Source: an uncultured Clostridia bacterium
GTDB taxonomy: Bacteria > Bacillota > Clostridia > Christensenellales > UBA3700
Direction: 5' to 3'
Assembly (NCBI GenBank): GCA_944380395.1
Contig: CALWHM010000009.1
Span: 1 to 57,646 of the forward strand
DNA length: 57,646 nucleotides
The translations under genes were made by a program, and so were the position numbers. The notes below the pieces were generated by a model. That model searched no databases. It had not been told where the DNA came from and saw only the letters and a program-made list of their open reading frames with translations. This document shows positions 32,839 through 41,016 of the stretch, in pieces. Numbering within the stretch: the first letter of the stretch is position 1; each line of letters begins with the position of its first letter.

Positions 32839-33627
32839 TTAAAAACGTCTTTTGCTCACTCCGTAAGACTTGGTTTTTCCAAAACCTTTCTTTTTGAAAT
32901 TGCGGCTGGTTTCCGCGTCATACATATCTATATCCGTGTGATACTTTATATTGCTTTCGCTGACAACGGGCTGAGGTCTTTCCCTTCTCTCCCTGTTATC
33001 TCTGCCCCTGCGTTCGCGCTTGGGGTGCTTGTCCGGCACTATCACCACATAGCGGTAAGGTTCTTCCCCTTCGCTGTGCGTGGATACGAATTTATCATCC
33101 GAAAGAGCGGAGTGTATCACCCTGCGCTCAAAGGGATTCATAGGTTCCAGCTTTATCTCCTCCCCCGTCTTTGCCGCCTTGAACGCCAGCCTGCGCGCAA
33201 GCTTGGTGAGTATCTGCACGCGCTTTTCGCGGTAGTTTTCCCCGTCCACGATTATCCTGCCGTCAAAGCCTTCCACCGTGTTGGCTACCAAAAGCGCCAA
33301 ATACTGCAAGCTGTCCAGCACATCTCCGCGGTATCCGATGATATGCGCCACGTCCGCGCCGCTTATCTCATACAAAAAGCCGTCTTCCGTGACCTTGAGT
33401 TCCACTTCGCAGTCCAGCTCCATACGCTTTATAACGCCGCGAATGAATTCCAAAGCCGCCTTTTCGCCCTTGGGCTTTTCCGTTACTTTTACGGTATACT
33501 TTTTCTTGATAAAACCGCTTTCCTTGACCACTTCATATTCGCAGTCTTCTTCGGCGACGCCCAGCTGCCGCAAGCCCTGTTCCAGAGCTTCTTTCACGCT
33601 GCCCGCCGTTATCTCTACACTTTCCAT
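32839..33627 (-). CDS. jag: Jag/KhpB RNA-binding protein
   Basis: This 262-aa RNA-binding protein partners with KhpA in Firmicutes and influences cell elongation and sporulation. The Jag_N domain is at residues 1-50 (EITAGSVKEALEQGLRQLG). The KH domain is near 90-150 with ADVAHIIGYRGDVLDSLQYL (the GxxG loop reads IGYRGD). The R3H domain is near 155-215 with EPMNPFERRVIHSAL and RYVVI. A basic, disordered tail of about 45 residues follows. It starts one base before the yidC stop ends, in the canonical yidC-jag order. Confidence 0.93.
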   Translation of the reverse strand: MESVEITAGSVKEALEQGLRQLGVAEEDCEYEVVKESGFIKKKYTVKVTEKPKGEKAALEFIRGVIKRMELDCEVELKVTEDGFLYEISGADVAHIIGYRGDVLDSLQYLALLVANTVEGFDGRIIVDGENYREKRVQILTKLARRLAFKAAKTGEEIKLEPMNPFERRVIHSALSDDKFVSTHSEGEEPYRYVVIVPDKHPKRERRGRDNRERRERPQPVVSESNIKYHTDIDMYDAETSRNFKKKGFGKTKSYGVSKRRF

Positions 33628-34958
33628 TATTCGTCTATCTCCACAAGTTCTTTAGCCTGCGCTTTATTGTCTATTATCTTAACGACGATGATGTATATAA
33701 CGTTGATAAACGTGCTCACAAGGTTGCTCATAAAGTAGTATATGGCAAATGCGGCGCTGTACATTATGGCAAACAAGCCCATAATGAGCGGCATTATATA
33801 TGTGAGGATCTTCATCGTCCTTTGCTGTGATTTTTGCTGTTTTGCGTCGCCCATAGGCGCCGTGGGGGACATCTTCTGCATAAACCAAGTGGACAGGAAG
33901 GACAGCGCTATGGAGATTACCGGAAGCACAAAGTATCCGTTCCACCTGCCCGCGTCCCACGTGCCCGTCTTGTTCAGCGCGGTCTGCGCGGGGCCCGTAA
34001 GTTCGTCATAGGAAACGCCCGCCGCGGCAGACGGCATTTGCGCCTGTATCTTGCCGCCCACGAACTCACTCACGCTGGGCACCACGTTGGAACCGGTATC
34101 CGGCATAAACACGTTCTTTATCCACAAAAAGCCTTCCATATTCTCTTCATACGCCGAAACAAGCATTTCTTCCTTGTTTTCGTTGAAGCAGGCGGTGACG
34201 TCGTTCAAAATGTCCTTGTCCGCCTGAGAAAGCGCCTGCGTATAGTCGTTCCTTTCCCCTACGCCGGGCAAAGCGTGCCAAGCGTCAAACAGGGAAAACG
34301 CCTTGGAATATTGCACATAATATGCGTTTGTATTGCTCTCATCGCCCGGAGCAAGATATGCCCCGTCCTTTTGCAGGTGCTGCAAAATTTCCGCGGTGAG
34401 CTTGTCCACCGCTTCTTGCGGCACGTCGTCCGCAGTTCCTTCCGCGTCGGAAGAAGTGAGTTTTTCCGTTTCTGCGGCTATGACGCTGTCCGCCGCCGCC
34501 TGCATGGCGTAAAGGTTGTCCGCGTCCTCGTCATACTCCGTATATGCGGCGTACACGTTTTCTATTATCAATTCGTTTTGATAAGCCACCAGATCTCTGA
34601 ATCCCGCAAACACCACAAAGAAGATCACCATTGTGACGATAAGCGGCAGACACGAAGCGAACGGGTGCAGTTTTTCCTGCTTTTGCAGCTCCGCCTGCTT
34701 TTGCCTGAGCAGCTGAGGCTGATTTGCGTACTGCTTTTGCAATTTGGCAAGTTTGGGCTGCAAGCGCCGCATAGCCTTGCTCTGTTTGCGTTGGGAAATT
34801 TTCTGCCATATATCCAAAGGGGACAAAATAAGCCTGACGATTATCGTAAACACGATGACCGTCACGCCGAAGCTGGGCAGATTATCGGAAAGCTGAACAA
34901 GCCACTTTCCTATCAGATTGTCGGGCAGCGCCGCTGCCAGCAACATCATAAAATCCAT
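33627..34958 (-). CDS. yidC: Membrane protein insertase YidC/OxaA, with a large loop insertion
   Basis: This 443-aa protein inserts proteins into the inner membrane. TM1-2 (GVTVIVFTIIVRLILSPLD, then LPLIVTMVIFFVVFAGFRD) flank a cytoplasmic coiled hairpin with RLQPKLAKLQKQYAN. The hydrophilic-groove Arg is present in IIVRLILSPL. TM3-5 follow near residue 330 (VLPVISIALSFLSTWFMQ, then IMPLIMGLFAIMYSAAFAIYYF). Between TM2 and TM3 lies an acidic insertion of about 190 residues with no counterpart in the 260-aa Bacillus protein. There is no lipobox; the start lacks a classical signal peptide. Confidence 0.93.
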   Translation of the reverse strand: MDFMMLLAAALPDNLIGKWLVQLSDNLPSFGVTVIVFTIIVRLILSPLDIWQKISQRKQSKAMRRLQPKLAKLQKQYANQPQLLRQKQAELQKQEKLHPFASCLPLIVTMVIFFVVFAGFRDLVAYQNELIIENVYAAYTEYDEDADNLYAMQAAADSVIAAETEKLTSSDAEGTADDVPQEAVDKLTAEILQHLQKDGAYLAPGDESNTNAYYVQYSKAFSLFDAWHALPGVGERNDYTQALSQADKDILNDVTACFNENKEEMLVSAYEENMEGFLWIKNVFMPDTGSNVVPSVSEFVGGKIQAQMPSAAAGVSYDELTGPAQTALNKTGTWDAGRWNGYFVLPVISIALSFLSTWFMQKMSPTAPMGDAKQQKSQQRTMKILTYIMPLIMGLFAIMYSAAFAIYYFMSNLVSTFINVIYIIVVKIIDNKAQAKELVEIDE

Positions 34959-35167
34959 TTGGCTTTACCTCGATAATTATCTTTGACGGGGTCAAAGCCG
35001 CCTTCTTTCCACGGGACGCAGCGCAATATCCGCCCTATTCCCATAAAAAAACCTGCCGCGCCGCGCTTTTTCAACGCCTGCCCCATATATGCCGAGCAAG
35101 AAGGCGTATAAATGCAGCGGTTACCAATGAGCGGATTATAATACCTCTTGTAAACTTTGATGAGCAT
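34946..35167 (-). CDS. yidD: Membrane protein insertion efficiency factor YidD
   Basis: This 73-aa protein carries the family signature RYYNPLIGNRCIYTPSCSAYM and GRILRCVPWKEGGFDPV. It assists YidC-dependent insertion at the cytoplasmic face. It overlaps rnpA by one base and yidC by 13 bp, in the conserved rnpA-yidD-yidC order. Confidence 0.95.
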   Translation of the reverse strand: MLIKVYKRYYNPLIGNRCIYTPSCSAYMGQALKKRGAAGFFMGIGRILRCVPWKEGGFDPVKDNYRGKAKWIL

Positions 35168-35535
35168 TATTTTCCCCTCGCCGCAAGTTCGGCTTTTTCT
35201 TTGTCGGAGAGTTTCCCCGCCTTGGTCAGCGCCGCGGACATGTCCGATATGAGTTCGGCAAAACTTGCCTTTGAAGACAGCGCCGACGCCACCAAAATGT
35301 AATTATATCCGTTTTCAATGTAAGGAATAAATCTGCGCGCTATTTCTTTCATTCTGCGCCTTACTTTATTCCTGACCACGCTTTTGCCGACTTTTTTGCC
35401 GGCGACAACGCCTATGCGCATTCCGCGGCGGGCAGGACAGTATACCACCGTCATATACCTGCCCGACGCGCGGCTGCCCTTGGCGTAAACATACGAAAAA
35501 GTGCGCCTGCCTCCCAGGCGATACTTCTTCTGCAT
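35167..35535 (-). CDS. rnpA: Ribonuclease P protein component
   Basis: This 122-aa basic protein is the cofactor for the RNase P ribozyme in tRNA 5' maturation. It begins MQKKYRLGGRRTFSYVYAKG and has the RNR motif GKSVVRNKVRRRMKEI. The C-terminus is slightly extended. It starts three bases after the rpmH stop and overlaps yidD by one base. Confidence 0.95.
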   Translation of the reverse strand: MQKKYRLGGRRTFSYVYAKGSRASGRYMTVVYCPARRGMRIGVVAGKKVGKSVVRNKVRRRMKEIARRFIPYIENGYNYILVASALSSKASFAELISDMSAALTKAGKLSDKEKAELAARGK

Positions 35536-35538
35536 ACC

Positions 35539-35673
35539 TTACGCAGACAGCTTTTTCCTGCCTTTGTTACGGCGCCTTGCCAGCACGTTCCTGCCGCCTT
35601 TGCTTGCCATTCTCTTGCGGAAGCCGTGCACTTTGCTGCGCTGCCTTTTCTTGGGCTGATACGTTCTTTTCAT
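35539..35673 (-). CDS. rpmH: 50S ribosomal protein L34
   Basis: This 44-aa protein reads [18 protein letters not shown] at the start and NKGRKKLSA at the end, standard for L34. GAGGAG precedes the ATG. It is first in the rpmH-rnpA-yidD-yidC-jag operon, and its promoter lies about 40-70 bp upstream. Confidence 0.97.
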   Translation of the reverse strand: MKRTYQPKKRQRSKVHGFRKRMASKGGRNVLARRRNKGRKKLSA

Positions 35674-35710
35674 AGCCTGAACTCCTCTCTTTTATAATAA
35701 TAGCGCATTG

Positions 35711-35740
35711 ATTATAATACAGCGGCAGACGGCTTGTCAA
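35711..35740 (-). promoter_or_regulatory. rpmH: rpmH operon promoter
   Basis: TTGACA (35740-35735), 18 bp, TATAAT (35716-35711) on the minus strand. A second TATTAT-like stretch is nearer the gene. The rest of 35674-35891 shows nothing else. Confidence 0.75.
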
Positions 35741-35891
35741 GTAAAAACGCGGCGGATAAAATTTTTCGCGGGCGCGCGTGCGGCTTACCCCCGCCCTTTT
35801 CATCTTGCCATCTTTATGTCAAAACGCTTATTCAGCCTTGTTATCCGCACTGCGGCGGCGATAGGCGCAATGACGGCGGCAACAATCTGTT

Positions 35892-36683
35892 TTACGCCGC
35901 TTCCGATATCGGGATCAAAAGCTCCGACACAAACGTTTCAAAGCCGTTTTTCTCGCAATAAGAATCATACGTATAATTCGTCAAGTATATCTTTGTATCG
36001 CCTGTTTGTATCAATCCGTAACAAATATATCCGTAAATTCCTTCTTCCGGCAAGTGATTATCTTTTTGTCTGCATTCGACAGTCAAGCCGTTTATTGAAA
36101 GCGTTGTATCATATGCTTCCTTCCAGCCCGGATATCCTTCGAAATATTCGTTTACTATCACATATATCTCGCATTGTTCCATATAGTCTGCCTCTCCCGC
36201 GTCGAGTTTATCAAAGTTATCCCAGCCGAGAGTATAATACAGCGGTATATCCGTTTCCTTATCGAAAGTCAATTTAATATAGCCGTTAACGCGATCGGGG
36301 TTAAAGCGGTATCCTTGCAGCCGAGCATTCACCTCGTCCAAATCGGATTCTTTGCTGTAAGTGGAGTTCGGGGTCCAGCCGAAATGGGGCGGCTCTTCCT
36401 CTTCCGGCGTTTCGGGAGCAACAGTCCCGGGCTGCTCTGTTTGCGTGGACGGCTGTAAAAATATTGTGCAGGGAATAACTATGGCGATGATCACAAGGCA
36501 CGCCAAAGCAGACATGACAAAGCCACGTCTGCGGCTGCTTTTTACCGCTGTTTTTTGCTTTTCGGGATAGTGTTCTTGTATAAAGCGCTCTTCAAACTCC
36601 TTGTCCGTCAGCTCTTGCATTTGGCTTTCGGCAAGCTGCTTTACTATGTTTTCCCCGCGCTTTTTCGTTTTATTTCTCTTCAT
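35892..36683 (-). CDS. Single-pass membrane protein, likely anti-sigma factor of the ECF module
   Basis: This 263-aa protein has a cytoplasmic N-terminus of about 55 residues (including LTDKEFEERFIQEHY), one membrane helix (FVMSALACLVIIAIVIPCTIF) and an acidic-proline linker (APETPEEEEPP), then an extracellular beta-rich domain. The order matches membrane anti-sigma factors, and it is the last gene in an operon led by an ECF sigma factor. No zinc-type HxxxCxxC anti-sigma motif is visible, so the call rests on topology and context. The ATG at 36683 follows AAAGGG. Confidence 0.65.
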   Translation of the reverse strand: MKRNKTKKRGENIVKQLAESQMQELTDKEFEERFIQEHYPEKQKTAVKSSRRRGFVMSALACLVIIAIVIPCTIFLQPSTQTEQPGTVAPETPEEEEPPHFGWTPNSTYSKESDLDEVNARLQGYRFNPDRVNGYIKLTFDKETDIPLYYTLGWDNFDKLDAGEADYMEQCEIYVIVNEYFEGYPGWKEAYDTTLSINGLTVECRQKDNHLPEEGIYGYICYGLIQTGDTKIYLTNYTYDSYCEKNGFETFVSELLIPISEAA

Positions 36684-36692
36684 ATGCACCCT

Positions 36693-37871
36693 TTATTCGA
36701 TATTCACGGAATAAGCGTTTACCGTTTGCAAGTTGTTATCCATATTCAAATATGCCGTTTTCATAGTTTCTATGCCGGACGCTACCTGCAAAAATCGCCC
36801 CGTTTCACTGCTTCCGCCGGACAGCGAATATGTAACTTCATAATACCCGAACGCGCTCATAACATGATTGCATTGCCCGTACCGCGTCGTATAGATATCT
36901 CTGCCGCCCTCCTCCGTTATCTTGGAAATCTCCAATTTTGTTACGAACAATAACAGCGGCTTCTTATCCGTCTGCAAGCTCTGTTTTGCCTTATTATAAT
37001 CCAAACCGCTTGCGTTCATACAGCTTTCATAACTCACACCGTATCCCGCACGCGTGCAATATGCGCTCAGTCCGTTCAAACACTCTTCTTCCGTGTTGCC
37101 GCCCTCATCGGTGCCCATATCCATACAAAGCTGCGCCATTACCCCGTCTATCTCCGCGCCTTGTACGGATTTATAGTTGTATCTTGAACCAAAACCCGAA
37201 CCGGGCGTATAATCGGGGATAAGCTGCGTGCAGTATCTGTCAAAATACGCCACTATATTGCCGGCGGCTATCGGCGCGCAGGCATTGGGCGTAACCTCGT
37301 AACAATATGCGGGAGGTGTGTTTGCCAAACTGAACGAAGAAACCTGTCTGTTTTCGTAATTCACCGTCTTTCCGCCGGATAAAAGCCCGTCGCCCACGGC
37401 CCCGTATCTTATCGGGCAAGCCTGCAAAAACTCTGCTTTAAGCAGTTTTTCTCCGCTTGTCAAAGAAGTAAAGAAGCCTCCTTCCTTGTCCCAATATTCA
37501 AATTCTTTCGTGTAAACGGGCAAGCCCTTTGCCTTTGCAAAAGGATTCTCCGCCCCGGGGCATACTTCCGTCACCTTAACGCCGCTTTCGTCTTCGATCG
37601 CAACGGCATAACCGTATCCGCCGTTTGCCGAATAATCGAATATGTACCCGAGCGCCTTTCCGTCCGTATCGTAAACGGGCAGACGGCTGTAAATTACGGA
37701 GCTTTCCGCTATTCCCAACTCTTCCGCCGTTTGAACAAAAGCGCGGTCGAACTCGTCAAGCTCTTCTTCCGCCGCTGCGGTGTTCGCGCCGAAAACAAGC
37801 GCCGTACTCAATATTGCAACAGCCAATATAACTATGACTATAAAAGATTTTCTTATCAGGTTGTGTTCCAT
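36693..37871 (-). CDS. Secreted cysteine-peptidase-like (C39/papain-like fold) protein
   Basis: This 392-aa protein has a signal peptide (FIVIVILAVAILSTALVFG, cleavage near AAA-EEE). A propeptide-like region is followed by a papain-type core with NACAPIAAGNIVAYFDRY, where Cys is the expected nucleophile and the helix is typical, and then GQCNHVMSAFGYYEV, supplying His. An Asn/Asp third residue is not certain. It resembles the C39-like/C10 secreted peptidases. It overlaps the ECF sigma gene by 16 bp and precedes the anti-sigma-like gene, so it may act on, or be sensed by, that membrane protein. GGAGG supports the start. Confidence 0.7.
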   Translation of the reverse strand: MEHNLIRKSFIVIVILAVAILSTALVFGANTAAAEEELDEFDRAFVQTAEELGIAESSVIYSRLPVYDTDGKALGYIFDYSANGGYGYAVAIEDESGVKVTEVCPGAENPFAKAKGLPVYTKEFEYWDKEGGFFTSLTSGEKLLKAEFLQACPIRYGAVGDGLLSGGKTVNYENRQVSSFSLANTPPAYCYEVTPNACAPIAAGNIVAYFDRYCTQLIPDYTPGSGFGSRYNYKSVQGAEIDGVMAQLCMDMGTDEGGNTEEECLNGLSAYCTRAGYGVSYESCMNASGLDYNKAKQSLQTDKKPLLLFVTKLEISKITEEGGRDIYTTRYGQCNHVMSAFGYYEVTYSLSGGSSETGRFLQVASGIETMKTAYLNMDNNLQTVNAYSVNIE

Positions 37872-38437
37872 TTTTGCGCCTCCAATAATAAGACCTCTTT
37901 TTTGTCCTCATTTGCAACTTCCGCGTGCAACGTTTGTATTTTCTTTATCGCCCGTGAATGCCTTTTCCTTACGGCGGCGTCATTCATTCCTATAATTACG
38001 GCTATTTCCTTAAACGAATATCCGGACCAATAATGCAAAACAAGTATCTTGCGCGTTATCTCGTCCACGTCTTCAAGCACCCTCTGCGCCCTGTCGGAGA
38101 TTTCCGCCTTCTCTTCCATATCTTCAAACAGATAATTTGACCGCGAAACGCATATCTCTTTATAATAAGTGCCCTTGACCGCCCTTTCCGTCATATCCCT
38201 TGCCAAATTCGCGCTCACAGCATACACCCACGACGCGGGATACTCTATCTTTTTGGTCGGAGGCGTATTTGCCACCTTTATAAAAAATTCCTGTCCGACA
38301 GCTTCCGCGTCCGCGTTAGGGAACTCCTTTCTTATAAACGCCACTATTCTGGGGTAATAAAAGCGATAAAGCCGCACGAACGCGCCTTTATCCTTGGCAA
38401 TTTTCTTTATCTGTCTGTTAAACTCTCTTGCGTCCAA
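37856..38437 (-). CDS. ECF-type RNA polymerase sigma factor
   Basis: This is a small sigma-70 factor of about 193 aa. Region 2 is FVRLYRFYYPRIVAFI followed by DAEAVGQEFFIKVAN and YPASWVYAVSANLARD. Region 4 is ITRKILVLHYWSGYSFKEIA followed by VIIGMNDAAVRKRHSRAIKKI, a clear HTH. I chose the TTG at 38437, because GAGGGG lies four bases upstream and the promoter -10 box (38462-38457) leaves only a short leader; upstream in-frame ATGs would lie at or before the transcription start. It overlaps the peptidase-like gene, giving tight coupling. Confidence 0.88.
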   Translation of the reverse strand: MDAREFNRQIKKIAKDKGAFVRLYRFYYPRIVAFIRKEFPNADAEAVGQEFFIKVANTPPTKKIEYPASWVYAVSANLARDMTERAVKGTYYKEICVSRSNYLFEDMEEKAEISDRAQRVLEDVDEITRKILVLHYWSGYSFKEIAVIIGMNDAAVRKRHSRAIKKIQTLHAEVANEDKKEVLLLEAQKWNTT

Positions 38438-38456
38438 TTTTCCCCTCGCATAAATC

Positions 38457-38485
38457 ATTATAGCACATATATGCGCCTTACGCAA
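38457..38485 (-). promoter_or_regulatory. Promoter of the ECF sigma module
   Basis: TTGCGT (38485-38480), 17 bp, TATAAT (38462-38457) on the minus strand. It looks like a sigma-A promoter, so basal expression does not require the ECF factor itself. Confidence 0.7.
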
Positions 38486-38795
38486 TACCGCCTTAATTAA
38501 AAATCGCACGCATATGTAAATATATCGGCGCATCTTGCCTTCAAACCGGGCTTGCGGACAAAATATAACTTATAGTTATTGCCGTTGCGGGCGCGGATTT
38601 TTATCTTGACTTTCGGAATTTTAGCGCCGATATTCCCGTCGGTTATAAATATCGGGCAAGTCAACGGTTTTTCGTATATTTATGCGCAGACGGCGGGATA
38701 ATGCCGCCGTTTTAAGCAGCAAAGCGTTTTTTATCCGAATAATGCGGCGCATTTCATATCTTTTGGTTATTATCGGATTTTAAGCAACTTTCCCC
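38486..38795. other. Divergent intergenic region with hairpins
   Basis: About 310 bp between the ECF module and the helicase promoter. Inverted pairs TTGACTT (near 38606) and AAGTCAA (near 38658), with CCGATA/TATCGG nested inside, are followed by a GGTTTTT run. A second hairpin CGGCGG-GATAATG-CCGCCG plus TTTT is at 38691-38713. The motif TATTCCCGTCGGTTATA (38631-38647) recurs in the 41-43 kb desert. No gene is seen; a short RNA is possible. Confidence 0.45.
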
Positions 38796-38824
38796 TTGCT
38801 TTTTGAGAAGAACGGTCGTATAAT
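38796..38824 (+). promoter_or_regulatory. Promoter of the UvrD/PcrA helicase gene
   Basis: TTGCTT (38796-38801), 17 bp, TATAAT (38819-38824), about 32 bp before the TTG start codon. Confidence 0.75.
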
Positions 38825-38856
38825 ATAAGCGAACATTTGTTTGAAAGGAGAAGGCT

Positions 38857-41016
38857 TTGACGGAAGATATCTTGCGCGGATTAAATGAAAAACAGCTAGC
38901 TGCCGTTACCGCAACGGAGGGCTTTGTACGCGTATCCGCGGGCGCGGGAAGCGGCAAAACGCGCGTGCTCACGAGCAGATACGTTTACATCGCCAAAACG
39001 CTGGGCGTATCGCCCGAGCATATACTTTCCGTGACTTTCACCAATAAAGCGGCGCGGGAAATGCGCGGACGCATTCGCCGCCATATGCCCGACGAGGACG
39101 GCGGCTGGATACTCACCTTTCACAGCGCCTGCCACAAAATACTCAAAGAAGACGGACACTTGCTGGCGCTGCCTTCCAACTTTATGGTGTTGGACGAAGA
39201 AGATCAAAAAAGCGTTTTGCACAAGATATATACGGAAAACGGTCTTTCTATGCGCGATTTCCCGTTCAGAAAATGCTTGGACGAGATAGAGCTTTACAAA
39301 AGCAAGGCAAATTATGTGCCGTATCTCACGGATACCATGCGCGCCTGCCGCGCGCCCGCACTGCCCGAGCAGGACGAACCGAACAGCTTGGACGGTATCA
39401 TACGCGAATATATGAACGTACAGCGCAAAAATTTTTGGCTGGACTTTGCGGATCTGATACAATTCGTACTCTATTTGCTCAAAACAAACGCCGCTGCAAG
39501 AAAAAAGTGGCAAAACGCCTTTGAATATATCCAGATAGACGAATTTCAGGACGTTTCGGGCGAGCAATACGCCTTGGCAAAGATTTTATCCGGCAAACAT
39601 AAAAACCTGTTTATAGTGGGTGATCCCGACCAAACAATATATTCCTGGCGCGGCGCGGACGTGAAGTTTTTCAATAACTTTCCGAAAGATTTCCCCGGAA
39701 CGAAAACCATAACTTTGGACATAAATTACCGCTCCACGCCGCAAATTCTCTCCGCTTCAAACAGTTTGATATCCAAAAACACGGAAAGAGAGGAAAAAAT
39801 ACTCAAACCCACTCTGCCGGGCGGAGATACCCCGGAATATTTCCACTGCCTCTCCCGCACGGAAGAAGCGGACAAGATAGCGGATAAAATTCTTTCCTTG
39901 CACGAAGGCGGCGTTCCTTTTTCCGATATAGCCGTCCTGTTCCGCAGCAACTATATGTCGCGGGTGACAGAAGCCTCTTTAATGCGCAAAAAAGTGCCCT
40001 ATATGATGTTCGGAGGGGTGGAATTTTACAAACGAAAGGAAGTTAAGGACGCCTTGGCATACCTGCGCCTTGCGGTATTTGAAGACGATCTTTCTTTTGA
40101 ACGCATAATAAATATCCCGCCGCGCGGTATCGGCAGAAAGCGAATGCACGCGCTGCACGAATACGCCGCCGCGCAAAACCGCTCTCTTTTTTGTGCGCTC
40201 AAAGCAATTTGTTCCGATCCGCTGTTCAAAGGCACCGGCGCAACCTCTTTTATCCGAATAATAGACGATGCACGGCAATTTGCTCTTTCGCACGATCCCT
40301 TCGAAGCCTTGGATCACGTGCTGACCATAAGCGGATACGAAGCTTTTCTGCGCGACAGCGGCGGACAGGAACGCCTGAACAATTTAAACGAACTCAAAGC
40401 CTCCGCGCGTGAGTTTGTGCAGGCGGAAGGCGGAGATATAGGTGCGGAAGAATATTTAAACTCCCTGTCTCTCATATCCAATGCCGATACGGAAGATAAG
40501 AAAGAACACGTAAAACTTATGACGATACACACGGCTAAAGGCTTAGAATTCCCCTATGTGTTTATCTGCTGTATGAACGAAGGCTCCTTCCCCTCGCGCA
40601 AAATACGCGATAAGGCGGGTATGGAGGAAGAGCGGCGCGTGGCATACGTGGCGCTTACACGCGCAATGCGCGGGCTTTATCTTTCGGACGCGGAAGGCTT
40701 CGATTCTCAATCGGGCGATCAACTCAACACTTCGCGCTTTGTCTTTGAAGTGGGCGCAGACAACCTGAATATAACGGGCAAACTCTCAAAAGCGCATATG
40801 AAGCGCTCTGCTTCTTATATAGAAAGCCGCAACAGAGAAATAGGCATACTTCCGCCCTTACCCAAAGCCGCTTTTTCCGTAAATTCTTCCGTATATCACG
40901 CCGTTTTCGGCATAGGCACGATAAAAGCAATATCCGCAGACGGCTATACGATAGCCTTTGAAAACGGAAAAACCCGCACACTTTCCCTTTCCGCTCCGCT
41001 TTCCCCGATAGACTGA
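38857..41016 (+). CDS. UvrD/PcrA-like superfamily 1 DNA helicase
   Basis: This 719-aa 3'-5' helicase is for repair and for clearing replication forks. Motifs in order are Q-motif LNEKQLAAVTA, I SAGAGSGKTRVL, Ia LSVTFTNKAAREM, II QIDEFQDVSGEQ, III VGDPDQTIYSWRGAD, IV TLDINYRSTPQI, V MTIHTAKGLEFPYVF and VI YVALTRAMRGLYL. The C-terminal Tudor-like tail VYHAVFGIGTIKAI is the RNA-polymerase-binding segment known from PcrA. Translation starts at TTG after AAAGGAG. The gene is divergent from the ECF module and is the first plus-strand gene after the polarity switch near 38.6 kb. Confidence 0.95.
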   Translation: MTEDILRGLNEKQLAAVTATEGFVRVSAGAGSGKTRVLTSRYVYIAKTLGVSPEHILSVTFTNKAAREMRGRIRRHMPDEDGGWILTFHSACHKILKEDGHLLALPSNFMVLDEEDQKSVLHKIYTENGLSMRDFPFRKCLDEIELYKSKANYVPYLTDTMRACRAPALPEQDEPNSLDGIIREYMNVQRKNFWLDFADLIQFVLYLLKTNAAARKKWQNAFEYIQIDEFQDVSGEQYALAKILSGKHKNLFIVGDPDQTIYSWRGADVKFFNNFPKDFPGTKTITLDINYRSTPQILSASNSLISKNTEREEKILKPTLPGGDTPEYFHCLSRTEEADKIADKILSLHEGGVPFSDIAVLFRSNYMSRVTEASLMRKKVPYMMFGGVEFYKRKEVKDALAYLRLAVFEDDLSFERIINIPPRGIGRKRMHALHEYAAAQNRSLFCALKAICSDPLFKGTGATSFIRIIDDARQFALSHDPFEALDHVLTISGYEAFLRDSGGQERLNNLNELKASAREFVQAEGGDIGAEEYLNSLSLISNADTEDKKEHVKLMTIHTAKGLEFPYVFICCMNEGSFPSRKIRDKAGMEEERRVAYVALTRAMRGLYLSDAEGFDSQSGDQLNTSRFVFEVGADNLNITGKLSKAHMKRSASYIESRNREIGILPPLPKAAFSVNSSVYHAVFGIGTIKAISADGYTIAFENGKTRTLSLSAPLSPID

